Of a stretch of 49,914 nucleotides of DNA, positions 23,650 to 32,464 are shown in pieces. The notes under the pieces were generated by a model. That model had not been told where the DNA came from, ran no database searches, and worked only from the letters and a program-made list of their open reading frames with translations. This DNA is from Pseudomonadota bacterium (GTDB taxonomy: Bacteria > Pseudomonadota > Gammaproteobacteria > Magnimaribacterales > D2472). The position numbers were made by a program, and so were the translations under genes. Within the stretch, counting starts at the first letter, position 1, and each line of letters starts with the position of its first letter. The DNA lies in contig JAOOBR010000007.1 in assembly GCA_028404565.1 (NCBI GenBank), positions 1-49,914 of the forward strand, written 5' to 3'.

Positions 23650-25170
23650 TTAGATGAATAAATAGACTGAAATGAGGGCTACTATAGTGAGAACAATTGT
23701 ATATGGCAGCGCCATTAAAACCATTCTGAAATAAGATAAGTTAATTAATGGAGCAAGAGAGGAGGTAAGCAAGAAAAGAAATGCTGCCTGACCATTTGGA
23801 GTAGCAATACTCGGTATATTCGTTCCTGTATTAATAGCAATTGTGAGATTATTAAAATGCTCTAAAGAAATCTTACCTGCATCAAGAAGAGCCTTAACTT
23901 CATTTATATAAATTGTAGCTACAAAAACATTATCACTAATTGCAGATAGAACTCCGTTCGCAATAAAGAAGATACTGGTCTGACTTTCAATACTAAAAGT
24001 AAGAACATAATTGATAACAGGGGTAAATAAGTGTTGCTCATGAATAACGCTAACAATAGCGAAGAAGACACAAAGTAAAGCAGTGAAAGGTAAAGCCTCT
24101 TTAAAGGCATCTCCTAAATAATGCTCATGAGTAATACCTTTAAAGGAAGTTAAGAGAATTATAACGCCAAGACCAATAATCCCAACTTCAGCAATATGGA
24201 AAGCAAGGGCAAAGATCAATAAGACTAAAACAAATAATTCAACTGCAAGTTCAGCTTTTTTCTTGTCATCATTTTTGCTAATTTCATCTTCGTATGCTGC
24301 ATATTCAGCAAAAATAGTTCTTATATTTCCTGATAACTCTGAACCAAAACCTGCTAACTTAAATCGCTCTAAGCAAAAACAAACCAATAATCCGGCAACG
24401 AATACCGGCATTGTAACTGGTGCCATATATAAGAAAAATTCAATAAAATCCCATCCAGCAATATTTGCAATTAATAAATTTTGAGGCTCACCAACAATTG
24501 TGCATACACCTCCAAGAGCAGTACCGACGGCACCGTGCATTATTAATTGTCTTAAGAAACCTTTAAAGTCATCTAGTTCCTCAACTTTAAGAGAATCAAT
24601 AGATGCATCATTGTGAATATCATGAGCGGTATCATCAAAATATTTATTCGAAATTATTAAATGATAAATTCTATAAAACCCAACTGTAACTCCAATTAAA
24701 ACTGCTGTTACTGTAAGAGCATCTAGAAAAGCTGATAAAAAAGCTGCGGTAAAACAGTAGAGTAGAGAAAGCCAAACTTTTGATTTAACGTTTAGAAGTA
24801 GTTTAGTAAATATAGTAAGCATTAGATTTTTCATAAAGAAAATTCCAGCCACCATAAAAACAAGTAATAGAATTACCTCTATATTTGCCTCTATTTCATG
24901 CATCATTGAATACGGATTTGAAAGATCCATTACTAATGCTTCAATTGCAAGAAGACCACCTGGCTGAAGAGGATAACATTTAAGTGCTAGCGCTAAGGTA
25001 AAAATGAACTGCAACAGAATTATCCAGCCCATTATGAATCCACCATTTAAACCAAGCGAATTAAGGACGATGAGTAGTATTGGATTGACTATAAGAAAGC
25101 TAAGGATTGCTTGTTTATACCATCTAGGTGAATCACCTAAAAACATACTATACATTAAGGATATATTCAT
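23650..25170 (-). CDS. nhaB: Na+/H+ antiporter NhaB
   Basis: The 506-residue polytopic protein matches NhaB from the start: [92 protein letters not shown] and [18 protein letters not shown]. NhaB exports Na+ in exchange for H+ at the inner membrane, in keeping with a marine habitat. Its start is only 14 bases from the divergent nudC start, so promoters of one must overlap the coding region of the other. Confidence 0.97.
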   Translation of the reverse strand: MNISLMYSMFLGDSPRWYKQAILSFLIVNPILLIVLNSLGLNGGFIMGWIILLQFIFTLALALKCYPLQPGGLLAIEALVMDLSNPYSMMHEIEANIEVILLLVFMVAGIFFMKNLMLTIFTKLLLNVKSKVWLSLLYCFTAAFLSAFLDALTVTAVLIGVTVGFYRIYHLIISNKYFDDTAHDIHNDASIDSLKVEELDDFKGFLRQLIMHGAVGTALGGVCTIVGEPQNLLIANIAGWDFIEFFLYMAPVTMPVFVAGLLVCFCLERFKLAGFGSELSGNIRTIFAEYAAYEDEISKNDDKKKAELAVELFVLVLLIFALAFHIAEVGIIGLGVIILLTSFKGITHEHYLGDAFKEALPFTALLCVFFAIVSVIHEQHLFTPVINYVLTFSIESQTSIFFIANGVLSAISDNVFVATIYINEVKALLDAGKISLEHFNNLTIAINTGTNIPSIATPNGQAAFLFLLTSSLAPLINLSYFRMVLMALPYTIVLTIVALISVYLFI

Positions 25171-25184
25171 TATGATTACTACTT

Positions 25185-26000
25185 ATGTCTGGATCTCGTT
25201 TTAAAAACTTCTCTGAATCAAATAACAACAAATATATTTTTATTTCAGAAAATAAGATTTTATACGATAAATCAGAAAAATCTTATAAATTTGATGCAAA
25301 TTATTTAATTTTAGAAGGTGATATTGATACGGCAAGAATAGGTATTTATCACGATGATGATGAATATATTTATGCGATTAACTTAAAAGACATAACTTTA
25401 GTAAATAAACCTGAAGATGCAGAATTAATTGAAATAAGAACTTTAGCGAACTTTAATCCAGAAAATGATGGAGTTGTTTTTACTGCTAAGCAGTTGGTAC
25501 ATTGGATTGATGAAACTAAATACTGTTCTCGATGTTCGGGAAAATTATCCTTTCAAGAAAAAGAGGGTGCTTTTGTTAGACCTTGCAATCAAGAATTTAT
25601 TTATCCAAAGATCTCACCTTGCATAATAACGTTAGTTACTAGAGGAGATGAAGTTTTGTTAGCAAGAAACAAATTTTTCCCTGAAAACTGGTACAGCACT
25701 TTAGCTGGCTTTATCGAAGCCGGTGAAACAGCAGAGGAGGCTCTCAGAAGAGAGGTTATGGAAGAAGTAAATGTTTCTGTTAAAAATATTACATATTTTG
25801 GCAGTCAGCCATGGCCATTTCCTAGTCAGCTAATGCTTGGATATTTTTGTGAATACGAATCAGGTGAAATAAAAATAGAAGAAGCAGAACTTGAGGATGC
25901 CAAATGGTTCAAAATAGATGACCTTCCGAATGTGCCACCTAAATTATCTATCTCGGGACAGCTTATATCTAGTTATCTCGAGGATCGTTCAAAGCTCTAG
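25185..26000 (+). CDS. nudC: NADH pyrophosphatase / RNA deNADding hydrolase NudC
   Basis: The Nudix box GFIEAGETAEEALRREVMEEVNV (near residues 173-195) is intact. The NudC-specific SQPWPFPSQLMLGY motif follows it. The zinc ribbon before it, YCSRCSGKLSFQEKEGAFVRPCNQEFIYP, shows only three clear cysteines instead of four. The enzyme splits NADH and NAD-capped RNA to NMN products. The 3' end overlaps the convergent rne gene by 32 bases. Confidence 0.93.
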   Translation: MSGSRFKNFSESNNNKYIFISENKILYDKSEKSYKFDANYLILEGDIDTARIGIYHDDDEYIYAINLKDITLVNKPEDAELIEIRTLANFNPENDGVVFTAKQLVHWIDETKYCSRCSGKLSFQEKEGAFVRPCNQEFIYPKISPCIITLVTRGDEVLLARNKFFPENWYSTLAGFIEAGETAEEALRREVMEEVNVSVKNITYFGSQPWPFPSQLMLGYFCEYESGEIKIEEAELEDAKWFKIDDLPNVPPKLSISGQLISSYLEDRSKL

Positions 26001-27945
26001 TAGGGGGCTCAGGCTTCTTTTTTGTTTCCTTAACAATATCCTGTCTGCCAGATATTTTTTTGGAAGTATCATTTTCTACCCTAGGTTTTCTTGATGGAGC
26101 TTTTTTTCGAGTATCTTTGGTTCTAGAGTCATTTTTTGGCTTCCTATCAACAGACTTTGAAGGTCTTCCTGTTCTCCTAGATGTTGAAGGTCTTCCTGTA
26201 CTCTTAGATGAAGAAGGTTTTCTGCTTGGTCTAGTTTTAGAGCTATTAGCATTCTTTTTCTTATAATTTCCTTTACGAGGACGTCTTTTTTGAGTGGATT
26301 TTTTCTTTGTCGTTTTTTTTGGTTGCGATGAAGCAGTTAAACTTTTGATCCAGCTTAAAATACCACCACCGGATTTGTGATTCTTTTTATGATCAGTGGC
26401 ATCTACCAGCGGGTTGAGTTTTGATACAGATTTTTCATCTCTCCAATTAGTATCTGGTTTGGGACTATCAGGTGTTAAGTCATATGAAGATTTTTTCTTT
26501 ACTTCTGAATCTTTAATTCTTACTACCTTGTAATATGGTCTTGATTTATAAGGATCAGCAATAATTAAGATTTTTACACCTGTGGAATCCTCAATACTTA
26601 GAATATCTCTTCTTTTTTCATTTAATAAATAGCTTGCAACATCTGCAGGGACATAAACCTGTATCTCTGCAGTATTATCTTTAGCTACATCTTCTCCAAT
26701 AATCCTTAAAATTGATTGTCCTATTGATCTGGGTCCTCTAACTAAAACATGCTCTATGTCATATGTCTCGTTTAATGAGGGCTTAAGTCTTTGCCTAGAA
26801 ATTTCAAGTAATCCAAATCTTGAGATACTCGCTATTTGAATTCTAGCTCTATCAGACGATACAGCTCTTCTGAAAGCATTCTCAACTTTGTTTTGTGAAT
26901 CTTCATTTTGCATATCAATAAAATCTATAACTATTAACCCACCAACATCTCTTAACCTTAATTGTCTTGCAATTTCTTTTGCTGCCTCTAAGTTTGTTTT
27001 AAGAGCTGTTTCTTCAATATCTTTGCCTTTAGTTGATCGAGCTGAATTAATATCAATAGTTGTCATTGCTTCAGTGGGGTCTATAACTATTGATCCTCCT
27101 GATGGAAGAGAAATTTCTCTTTGGAAAGCTAATTCAATCTGTGATTCTATTTGATATCTATTAAAAAGAGGAATTTCTTCATCATATAGCTTTACTTTAT
27201 CTTTTTGATCAGGAATAACTAATTCAGCAAAGTTTTTAGCTTCCTCAAATACAGATTTATCATCCACTAAAATTTCTTCTATATCATCTCGAAAAATATC
27301 CCTAAAAACTCTTACTATTAGCTTATCGTCTTTGTAAATCAATTGAGGTGAATCTGCTGAAGCTTGCGTAGCATTGATATCATCCCATAAAGAAATAAGA
27401 TAATTGAGATCATTTTGAAGTTCTTCAAATGATCTATCTATACCAGCAGTTCGAATAATCACACTCATACCCTCAGGTATATCTAGTTTTGAGATTTGAT
27501 TTTTTAGATCTTCTCTTTCATCTCCTGTAATTCTTCTTGAAATACCACCTGATTTATCAGAATTAGCTATTAAAACCATAAAACGACCAGCTATGGATAT
27601 CTGAGTTGATAGAGTTGCACCTTTAGTGCCTCTTTCCTCTTTATTTATTTGAACCAGTATCTCCTGACCCTCTTTTAGTGTGCACTCTGACTTGCCTTGC
27701 GAATTTTTTTTGTAAAAATTTCTTGATAGTTCTTTTAGTGGTAAGAATCCATGTCTAGTTGATCCAAAATCCACAAAAGCTGCATTTAAGCTTTGCTCAA
27801 TCCTAGAAACCGTTGCCTTGAAGATACTGCCTTTATAAAGAACTCTATCAGTAAGTTCTGTATCTAAATCAAATAATTTTGCACCGTCAACAAGCGCAAC
27901 ACGCAATTCGTCGTTATAAGAACTATTTATTAATATTCTTTTCAT
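25969..27945 (-). CDS. rne: Ribonuclease E, short form
   Basis: I start at ATG 27945 because an AAAGGAG ribosome site lies seven bases upstream; a 12-residue longer frame is possible. The S1 domain (about 35-120), RNase-H-like and DNase-I-like parts are present. The catalytic metal Asp residues sit in TIDINSARSTKG and IVIDFIDMQNEDSQ. The zinc-link CPRC is missing: the region reads DIEHVLVRGPRSIGQS. After about residue 475 comes a basic, Ser/Pro-rich tail with short repeats instead of the long E. coli scaffold, about 658 residues in total. RNase E starts mRNA decay and processes rRNA and tRNA. RNase G is excluded by the long basic tail. Confidence 0.93.
   Translation of the reverse strand: MKRILINSSYNDELRVALVDGAKLFDLDTELTDRVLYKGSIFKATVSRIEQSLNAAFVDFGSTRHGFLPLKELSRNFYKKNSQGKSECTLKEGQEILVQINKEERGTKGATLSTQISIAGRFMVLIANSDKSGGISRRITGDEREDLKNQISKLDIPEGMSVIIRTAGIDRSFEELQNDLNYLISLWDDINATQASADSPQLIYKDDKLIVRVFRDIFRDDIEEILVDDKSVFEEAKNFAELVIPDQKDKVKLYDEEIPLFNRYQIESQIELAFQREISLPSGGSIVIDPTEAMTTIDINSARSTKGKDIEETALKTNLEAAKEIARQLRLRDVGGLIVIDFIDMQNEDSQNKVENAFRRAVSSDRARIQIASISRFGLLEISRQRLKPSLNETYDIEHVLVRGPRSIGQSILRIIGEDVAKDNTAEIQVYVPADVASYLLNEKRRDILSIEDSTGVKILIIADPYKSRPYYKVVRIKDSEVKKKSSYDLTPDSPKPDTNWRDEKSVSKLNPLVDATDHKKNHKSGGGILSWIKSLTASSQPKKTTKKKSTQKRRPRKGNYKKKNANSSKTRPSRKPSSSKSTGRPSTSRRTGRPSKSVDRKPKNDSRTKDTRKKAPSRKPRVENDTSKKISGRQDIVKETKKKPEPPTRALNDPRDN
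26159..26237 (-). repeat. 27-base tandem repeat in the rne C-terminal tail
   Basis: Units begin at 26159, 26186 and 26213. The first two share 23 of 25 aligned bases; the third is degraded. They encode nine-residue units of the form S-x-x-T-G-R-P-S-x in the basic tail of RNase E. This probably arose by local duplication. Confidence 0.75.
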
Positions 27946-28094
27946 ACTAACTCCTTTAGTTAAGGAGATAGTTAATACCATTTAGGTTATTTTTAGAAAG
28001 TCTTACTCTTATTGCTTTCTAAACAGTTCGGGATGGAGAACTGAAAGTAAAATTAGTATTTTTCTATCTCTATTATGTTGAACTATTCAACATA
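27946..28094 (-). promoter_or_regulatory. Structured 5' leader of rne
   Basis: The non-coding stretch upstream of rne holds four inverted repeats on the minus strand. They are a 10-base palindrome at 28072-28094, CAGTTC/GAACTG at 28023-28042, TTAGAAAG/CTTTCTAA at 27993-28022, and CTCCTT/AAGGAG at 27951-27967. The last one pairs the Shine-Dalgarno itself. The two middle hairpins abut one another. In E. coli the rne leader has hairpins that bind RNase E for autoregulation; a similar role is inferred. Confidence 0.55.
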
Positions 28095-28131
28095 AACTAT
28101 AATTATTGTGCTTATCGTATATATATAATTT

Positions 28132-29046
28132 ATGTCTGTCAAAAATATAACCGTAGATCATGATAATGAGGGAAGAAGGGTAGATAACTTCCTTTTTTCT
28201 AATTTTAAAAATATACCCAAATCAAAAATCTATAAAGTTATTAGAAAAGGAGAAGTTAGAGTTAATTCAAAAAGAGTTAAACCTGATACTAAACTTTCAA
28301 AAAATGATTCAATAAGGATACCGCCTAATTTAATTAATCAAGTGAAAACTCTTGATATTAATATAAGCAAATATGCTTTTCTTAAAGATAGAGTGATATA
28401 CGATGATGAAGATTTTCTCATCTTCAATAAACCATCTAATTATGCTGTTCATAGCGGAACAAAGAATGATCATGGCCTAATTGACATATTGCGCGTTGTT
28501 TTAAAGGATAATTCATTAAATCTATGTCATAGGCTTGATAAGGGCACATCTGGCTGCTTGGTAATTGCTAAAAACCAAAAATTCCTGGGTTTTTTTAATA
28601 ATCAACTAAAACAACGAAAAGTTAAAAAGATTTATCACGCCATAGTAAAAGACTTTATTTCTGAAGAAATGGTTATAGAAGATAGCATTGATACAAACAC
28701 CAAGGGCTCATTCAATAAAGTTTCAATCAATAAAAATGGTAAAGAGGCAAAATCAATCTTAAAACCTCTAAAAAAGCTTGATTGTAGTTCTTTGATAGAA
28801 ATAGAGATTCTCACAGGAAGGACTCATCAAATAAGAGCTCAATGTGAAAAAATTAACAAAAATATTGCCAATGACAAAAAGTATGGATGTAAAGACTTTA
28901 ACACTCGCTTAAAACATTCAGGTATTAAAAGATTGGGCCTTCATTCGTTTGAAATATCCTTTTTAGATCTTGAGAATAAAATAAATACTTTTGTTGCAGA
29001 TTATGACGATCAGTTTGAAAAAATGTTAAGTTATTTGAATACTTAA
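28132..29046 (+). CDS. rluC: 23S rRNA pseudouridine synthase RluC type
   Basis: An N-terminal S4 RNA-binding domain (about 10-75, [32 protein letters not shown]) is followed by the RluA-family catalytic motif [17 protein letters not shown], with Asp in HRLDKxTSG, and [15 protein letters not shown]. At 304 residues it fits RluC, which modifies positions 955, 2504 and 2580 of 23S rRNA in E. coli. Its place beside rne supports RluC rather than RluD: rne and rluC are divergent neighbours in many gammaproteobacteria. Confidence 0.92.
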   Translation: MSVKNITVDHDNEGRRVDNFLFSNFKNIPKSKIYKVIRKGEVRVNSKRVKPDTKLSKNDSIRIPPNLINQVKTLDINISKYAFLKDRVIYDDEDFLIFNKPSNYAVHSGTKNDHGLIDILRVVLKDNSLNLCHRLDKGTSGCLVIAKNQKFLGFFNNQLKQRKVKKIYHAIVKDFISEEMVIEDSIDTNTKGSFNKVSINKNGKEAKSILKPLKKLDCSSLIEIEILTGRTHQIRAQCEKINKNIANDKKYGCKDFNTRLKHSGIKRLGLHSFEISFLDLENKINTFVADYDDQFEKMLSYLNT

Positions 29047-29095
29047 TTACTATTCATTTAAGGATATATTTGTTAGGATACGCTTTTTTATAATT

Positions 29096-29299
29096 ATGGC
29101 TGTACAAAAGAGTAAAAAAACACGTTCAAGAATTGGCATGAGAAGATCTCATGACAAGCTAAAGAACCTGACTTTATCCACTGATCAAGTATCTGGTGAG
29201 AAACATTTGAGGCATCAAATGACTAAGGATGGCTTTTACAAGGGAAGGCTTGTAAAGGACTTAAGAAAGCCAGTTAAAGAAGATCAAGAACAAGAGTAA
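29096..29299 (+). CDS. rpmF: 50S ribosomal protein L32
   Basis: The sequence [49 protein letters not shown] is L32 of the type without zinc-binding cysteines. At 67 residues it is about ten longer than usual owing to a charged tail ([14 protein letters not shown]). It lies before fabD with 3 bases between. The usual yceD upstream and plsX and fabH downstream are not here. Confidence 0.97.
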   Translation: MAVQKSKKTRSRIGMRRSHDKLKNLTLSTDQVSGEKHLRHQMTKDGFYKGRLVKDLRKPVKEDQEQE

Positions 29300-29302
29300 G
29301 AA

Positions 29303-30220
29303 ATGAGCTCCATAGCTTGTGTATTCCCTGGTCAGGGCTCACAACATCCTGAAATGCTCAAAACCGATCTGGTTGATCAATCTTTCATAAACGAAAAGAT
29401 ACAAATTGTATCGGAAATACTAAAATCTGATGTTTATAGTATTTTAGAGGATGATTCTAAATTAAATTTAACCTCTTTTACTCAACCGCTTCTGGTTTTA
29501 TCGTCAGCCATTTTTTCAGAAGCATATAAAAATTTATCTTTACCAGATCCCAAAGTTATAGCTGGTCATTCACTTGGAGAATACTCAGCTTTAATGTTTG
29601 CAGAATCAATAACATTTGAAGATGCAATAAAAATAACTCATCTCAGAGGTAACTTAATGCAAAGCTCTGAAAAAGGAAAAATGATGGCTATACTTGGCCT
29701 TGATTCAAAAATTATCGATGAAGTTTGTTCACAAATTAATGAATCTAATGAAAAAGCTTACGTAGCATCTGCAAATTATAATTCTATGAAGCAAACTGTA
29801 ATTGCTGGAAATATTGAAGGTATAGAAATAGCTAGTAATTTACTACCAGGAATTGGAGCAAAAAGATGCATAGAATTAAACGTAAGTATTGCATCTCATA
29901 CCAGATTAATGACTGATGCTGCAGACGAATTTAATGAGTCTCTCGAAAAAATTGTTTTTTCTCTGCCAATTTATCCAATCATCCAAAACCATACTGGTGA
30001 GATTGAAACTGATTTATCTTCAATTAAACAAAATCTCTTAAATCAATTAACTGAACCAGTTCTCTGGACTAAAACTATGGAAAAAATTTCTAATTCTGCA
30101 TCATGCTTGATAGAAATTGGCCCAAAAAATATTTTATGTGGTTTATCAAAGGGTTATGATTTACAAAGTATTCTTTATATGTCTGATTTAAATTTTATAG
30201 ATAAGGTGCAAAATATATGA
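29303..30220 (+). CDS. fabD: Malonyl-CoA:ACP transacylase FabD
   Basis: The 305-residue protein starts ACVFPGQGSQHPEML and has VIAGHSLGEYSALMFA with the active Ser and ILGLDSKIIDEVC, then VSIASHTRLM with the catalytic His. FabD loads malonate on ACP for fatty-acid elongation in the cytosol. Its end overlaps the fabG start by four bases. Confidence 0.97.
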   Translation: MSSIACVFPGQGSQHPEMLKTDLVDQSFINEKIQIVSEILKSDVYSILEDDSKLNLTSFTQPLLVLSSAIFSEAYKNLSLPDPKVIAGHSLGEYSALMFAESITFEDAIKITHLRGNLMQSSEKGKMMAILGLDSKIIDEVCSQINESNEKAYVASANYNSMKQTVIAGNIEGIEIASNLLPGIGAKRCIELNVSIASHTRLMTDAADEFNESLEKIVFSLPIYPIIQNHTGEIETDLSSIKQNLLNQLTEPVLWTKTMEKISNSASCLIEIGPKNILCGLSKGYDLQSILYMSDLNFIDKVQNI

Positions 30221-30936
30221 GTAAGATTGTTCTAGTTACAGGCGCTTCAAGAGGAATCGGTCTAGAAGCTGCTAAACATTTCTCCAAAGAGGGATATAAA
30301 GTAATTGGTACATCACGAGGCGAATTTAATCTGGGTGAACTCATAGGAGACGATAGTGCCATTTCTGTTCAGTTAGATCTAATGTCAAGAGAAAGCATAA
30401 AAAACTTGTTTGCAGATCTTAAATCTGAAGATCTTCTACCATCAGTGCTTGTCAATAATGCAGGTATTACAAAAGATCAATTATTTTTGCGGATGAAAGA
30501 TGAAGATTGGGATGATGTTATAGAGACAAATTTAAATGGCTTATTCAGAGTCACTAAGGCTTTTATAAAACCCATGGTAAAAAATAAATTTGGAAGAATT
30601 ATTAATATTTCATCAGTTGCTGGCCTTATGGGTAACTCTGGCCAAGTAAATTACTCTTCATCAAAATCAGCAATGGTCGGTTTCTCAAGATCTTTGGCTA
30701 AAGAGCTTGGATCTAGGAATATTACTTCAAATGTTGTTGCGCCTGGTTTTATTGAGACTGACATGACAACCTTTTTGAATGATGATGAAAAAGTTGAGGT
30801 GAGTAAGAATATACCAATGAAAAGATTTGGTAGTGTTCAAGATGTAGCCAAATGCATTGTGTTTCTTGCATCTGATGAAGCTAATTACATAACTGGCCAG
30901 ACCATTTCTGTTGATGGAGGCTTATTTATGTATTAG
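30217..30936 (+). CDS. fabG: 3-oxoacyl-ACP reductase FabG
   Basis: A short-chain dehydrogenase of 239 residues with cofactor motif TGASRGIGLEAAKHF, LVNNAGITKDQLF, active Ser at IINISSVAG, and Y-S-S-S-K from YSSSKSAMVGFSRSLAKELG. The end ETDMT and YITGQTISVDGGLFMY are typical. It reduces 3-oxoacyl-ACP with NADPH. It is between fabD and acpP, in canonical order. Confidence 0.97.
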   Translation: MSKIVLVTGASRGIGLEAAKHFSKEGYKVIGTSRGEFNLGELIGDDSAISVQLDLMSRESIKNLFADLKSEDLLPSVLVNNAGITKDQLFLRMKDEDWDDVIETNLNGLFRVTKAFIKPMVKNKFGRIINISSVAGLMGNSGQVNYSSSKSAMVGFSRSLAKELGSRNITSNVVAPGFIETDMTTFLNDDEKVEVSKNIPMKRFGSVQDVAKCIVFLASDEANYITGQTISVDGGLFMY

Positions 30937-30971
30937 TTGGTATTTTTTAACTTGCACGTTAAAATAACCAA
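30937..30971 (+). promoter_or_regulatory. Hairpin in the fabG-acpP gap
   Basis: TTGGT (30937-30941) plus TTAAC (30947-30951) pair with GTTAA and ACCAA (to 30971) around the loop TTGCAC, starting directly after the fabG stop. It has no T-run, so it is not an intrinsic terminator. It could be a processing or stability element that lets acpP be expressed more than fabG. A strong Shine-Dalgarno TGAGGT at 30981-30986 follows. Confidence 0.45.
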
Positions 30972-30992
30972 ACTTTCAATTGAGGTACTATT

Positions 30993-31232
30993 ATGGAAAG
31001 AAGTGAAATTGAAAAAACTGTTACTGGAATTGTTTGCGAACAACTCGGTGTTGCTGAGTCAGAAGTAAACACTGATTCATCATTTGTCGATGATCTCGGT
31101 GCTGATTCTCTTGATACCGTAGAACTAGTGATGGCTTTGGAAGAAGAATTTGGTCTTGAAATTGCTGATGAAGATGCTGAAAAAATTTCAACAGTTCAAG
31201 AAGCTGTAGATTACATAGTCGAAAACTCATAA
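30993..31232 (+). CDS. acpP: Acyl carrier protein
   Basis: The 79-residue acidic protein has the prosthetic-group site [21 protein letters not shown], where the Ser of DSL carries phosphopantetheine. It carries acyl chains in fatty-acid synthesis. TGAGGT at 30981-30986 is one of the best ribosome sites in the window, fitting the high expression expected of this gene. Confidence 0.98.
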   Translation: MERSEIEKTVTGIVCEQLGVAESEVNTDSSFVDDLGADSLDTVELVMALEEEFGLEIADEDAEKISTVQEAVDYIVENS

Positions 31233-31240
31233 TATCTTAA

Positions 31241-32464
31241 ATGCAACTTCCTCGAAGAGTTGTAGTTACTGGAATGGGGTTAATTTCTCCGTTAGGTAAC
31301 TCTGTTAATGAATCATGGTCTAACTGCATAAAAGGATCCTCAGGCATTTCCGAGAATGTTGTTGATCTTGAAGATATGCCAATTAAGGTAGGTGGAAGAA
31401 TTCATGATTTCGATCCAACCCAGTATATAGATTCTAAAGATATAAGACGTTTAGATACATTTGTTCAATATGGTGTATCTGCTGGTATTCAAGCTATAGA
31501 AGATGCTGGTTTAGATAATAATGTAGATAAAGATAGAGTTGGTTTAAATATAGGGTCAGGCATCGGGGGCTTGGATAGCATAGAGAAAAATAAAGATATT
31601 CTTAACAAAAAATCATTCAAGAGAGTATCTCCATTTTTTGTTCCTGGATCTATAATTAATATGACACCTGGATACTTAAGTATTATCAAAGGATATACAG
31701 GTCCAAATTTATCTATTGTGACTGCGTGCGCATCTAGTAATCATGCTATTGGAACTAGCGCAAGATTGATAGCCTACGGAGATGCAGATGTTATGGTTAC
31801 AGGAGGTTCTGAAATGGCAACCACACCGTTAGGTGTTTCAGGTTTTCTTGCATCAAGAGCTTTAAGTAAATCCGATGATCCAAAAACAGCAAGTAGACCA
31901 TGGGATAAAGATCGTGATGGTTTTGTATTGTCAGATGGAGCCGCAATCCTAGTATTAGAAGAATATGAACATGCCAAAAAAAGATCAGCTAATATTTATG
32001 CAGAAGTTATTGGTTTTGGCATGAGTTCTGATGCTTATCATATGACCGCACCATCTGAGGACGGAACTGGTGCCTCATTATCAATTTCTAAAGCAATATC
32101 AGATGCAGGCATTTCAACAAATGATATTGATTATATTAATGCTCATGCAACATCAACACCTCTGGGTGATCTTGCAGAATGTAATGCGATTAAATCTATT
32201 TTTGATTCACCTCCGCCAATTAGCTCAACTAAATCTATGACAGGTCATACTTTGGGTGCGGCTGGAGCAGTAGAATCAATATTTTCAATTTTATCTATTG
32301 TTAATAATATTTCTCCACCAACAATTAATTTAAATAATCCTGATGAAGGGTGTGATTTAGATTTCATTCCAAAAGAAGCTAGAGATATGAAAATAGACAT
32401 TTCGTTAAATAATTCATTTGGTTTTGGTGGAACTAACTCAACTCTTATTTTTAAGTCCGTCTAA
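31241..32464 (+). CDS. fabF: 3-oxoacyl-ACP synthase II FabF
   Basis: The 407-residue protein has the KAS Cys-His-His triad: TACASSNHAIGT, INAHATSTPLGD and STKSMTGHTLGAAGA. The start RRVVVTGMGLISPLGNSV and end NNSFGFGGTNSTLIF are typical. It elongates acyl-ACP in the cytosol. It is 8 bases after acpP, and the stop abuts the mltG start. Confidence 0.97.
   Translation: MQLPRRVVVTGMGLISPLGNSVNESWSNCIKGSSGISENVVDLEDMPIKVGGRIHDFDPTQYIDSKDIRRLDTFVQYGVSAGIQAIEDAGLDNNVDKDRVGLNIGSGIGGLDSIEKNKDILNKKSFKRVSPFFVPGSIINMTPGYLSIIKGYTGPNLSIVTACASSNHAIGTSARLIAYGDADVMVTGGSEMATTPLGVSGFLASRALSKSDDPKTASRPWDKDRDGFVLSDGAAILVLEEYEHAKKRSANIYAEVIGFGMSSDAYHMTAPSEDGTGASLSISKAISDAGISTNDIDYINAHATSTPLGDLAECNAIKSIFDSPPPISSTKSMTGHTLGAAGAVESIFSILSIVNNISPPTINLNNPDEGCDLDFIPKEARDMKIDISLNNSFGFGGTNSTLIFKSV

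Noticed and set aside
26159-26237. CRISPR-like repeats
   Set aside because: The period is 27 bases with almost no spacer, in frame with RNase E, and there are only three units.
29089-29094. TATAAT just before rpmF
   Set aside because: It ends one base before the ATG, so a transcript would begin inside the gene; the only -35-like hexamer nearby (TTGTTA) is 13 bases away, too close.
30937-30971. Intrinsic terminator after fabG
   Set aside because: The hairpin has no following T-run and acpP should be co-transcribed.
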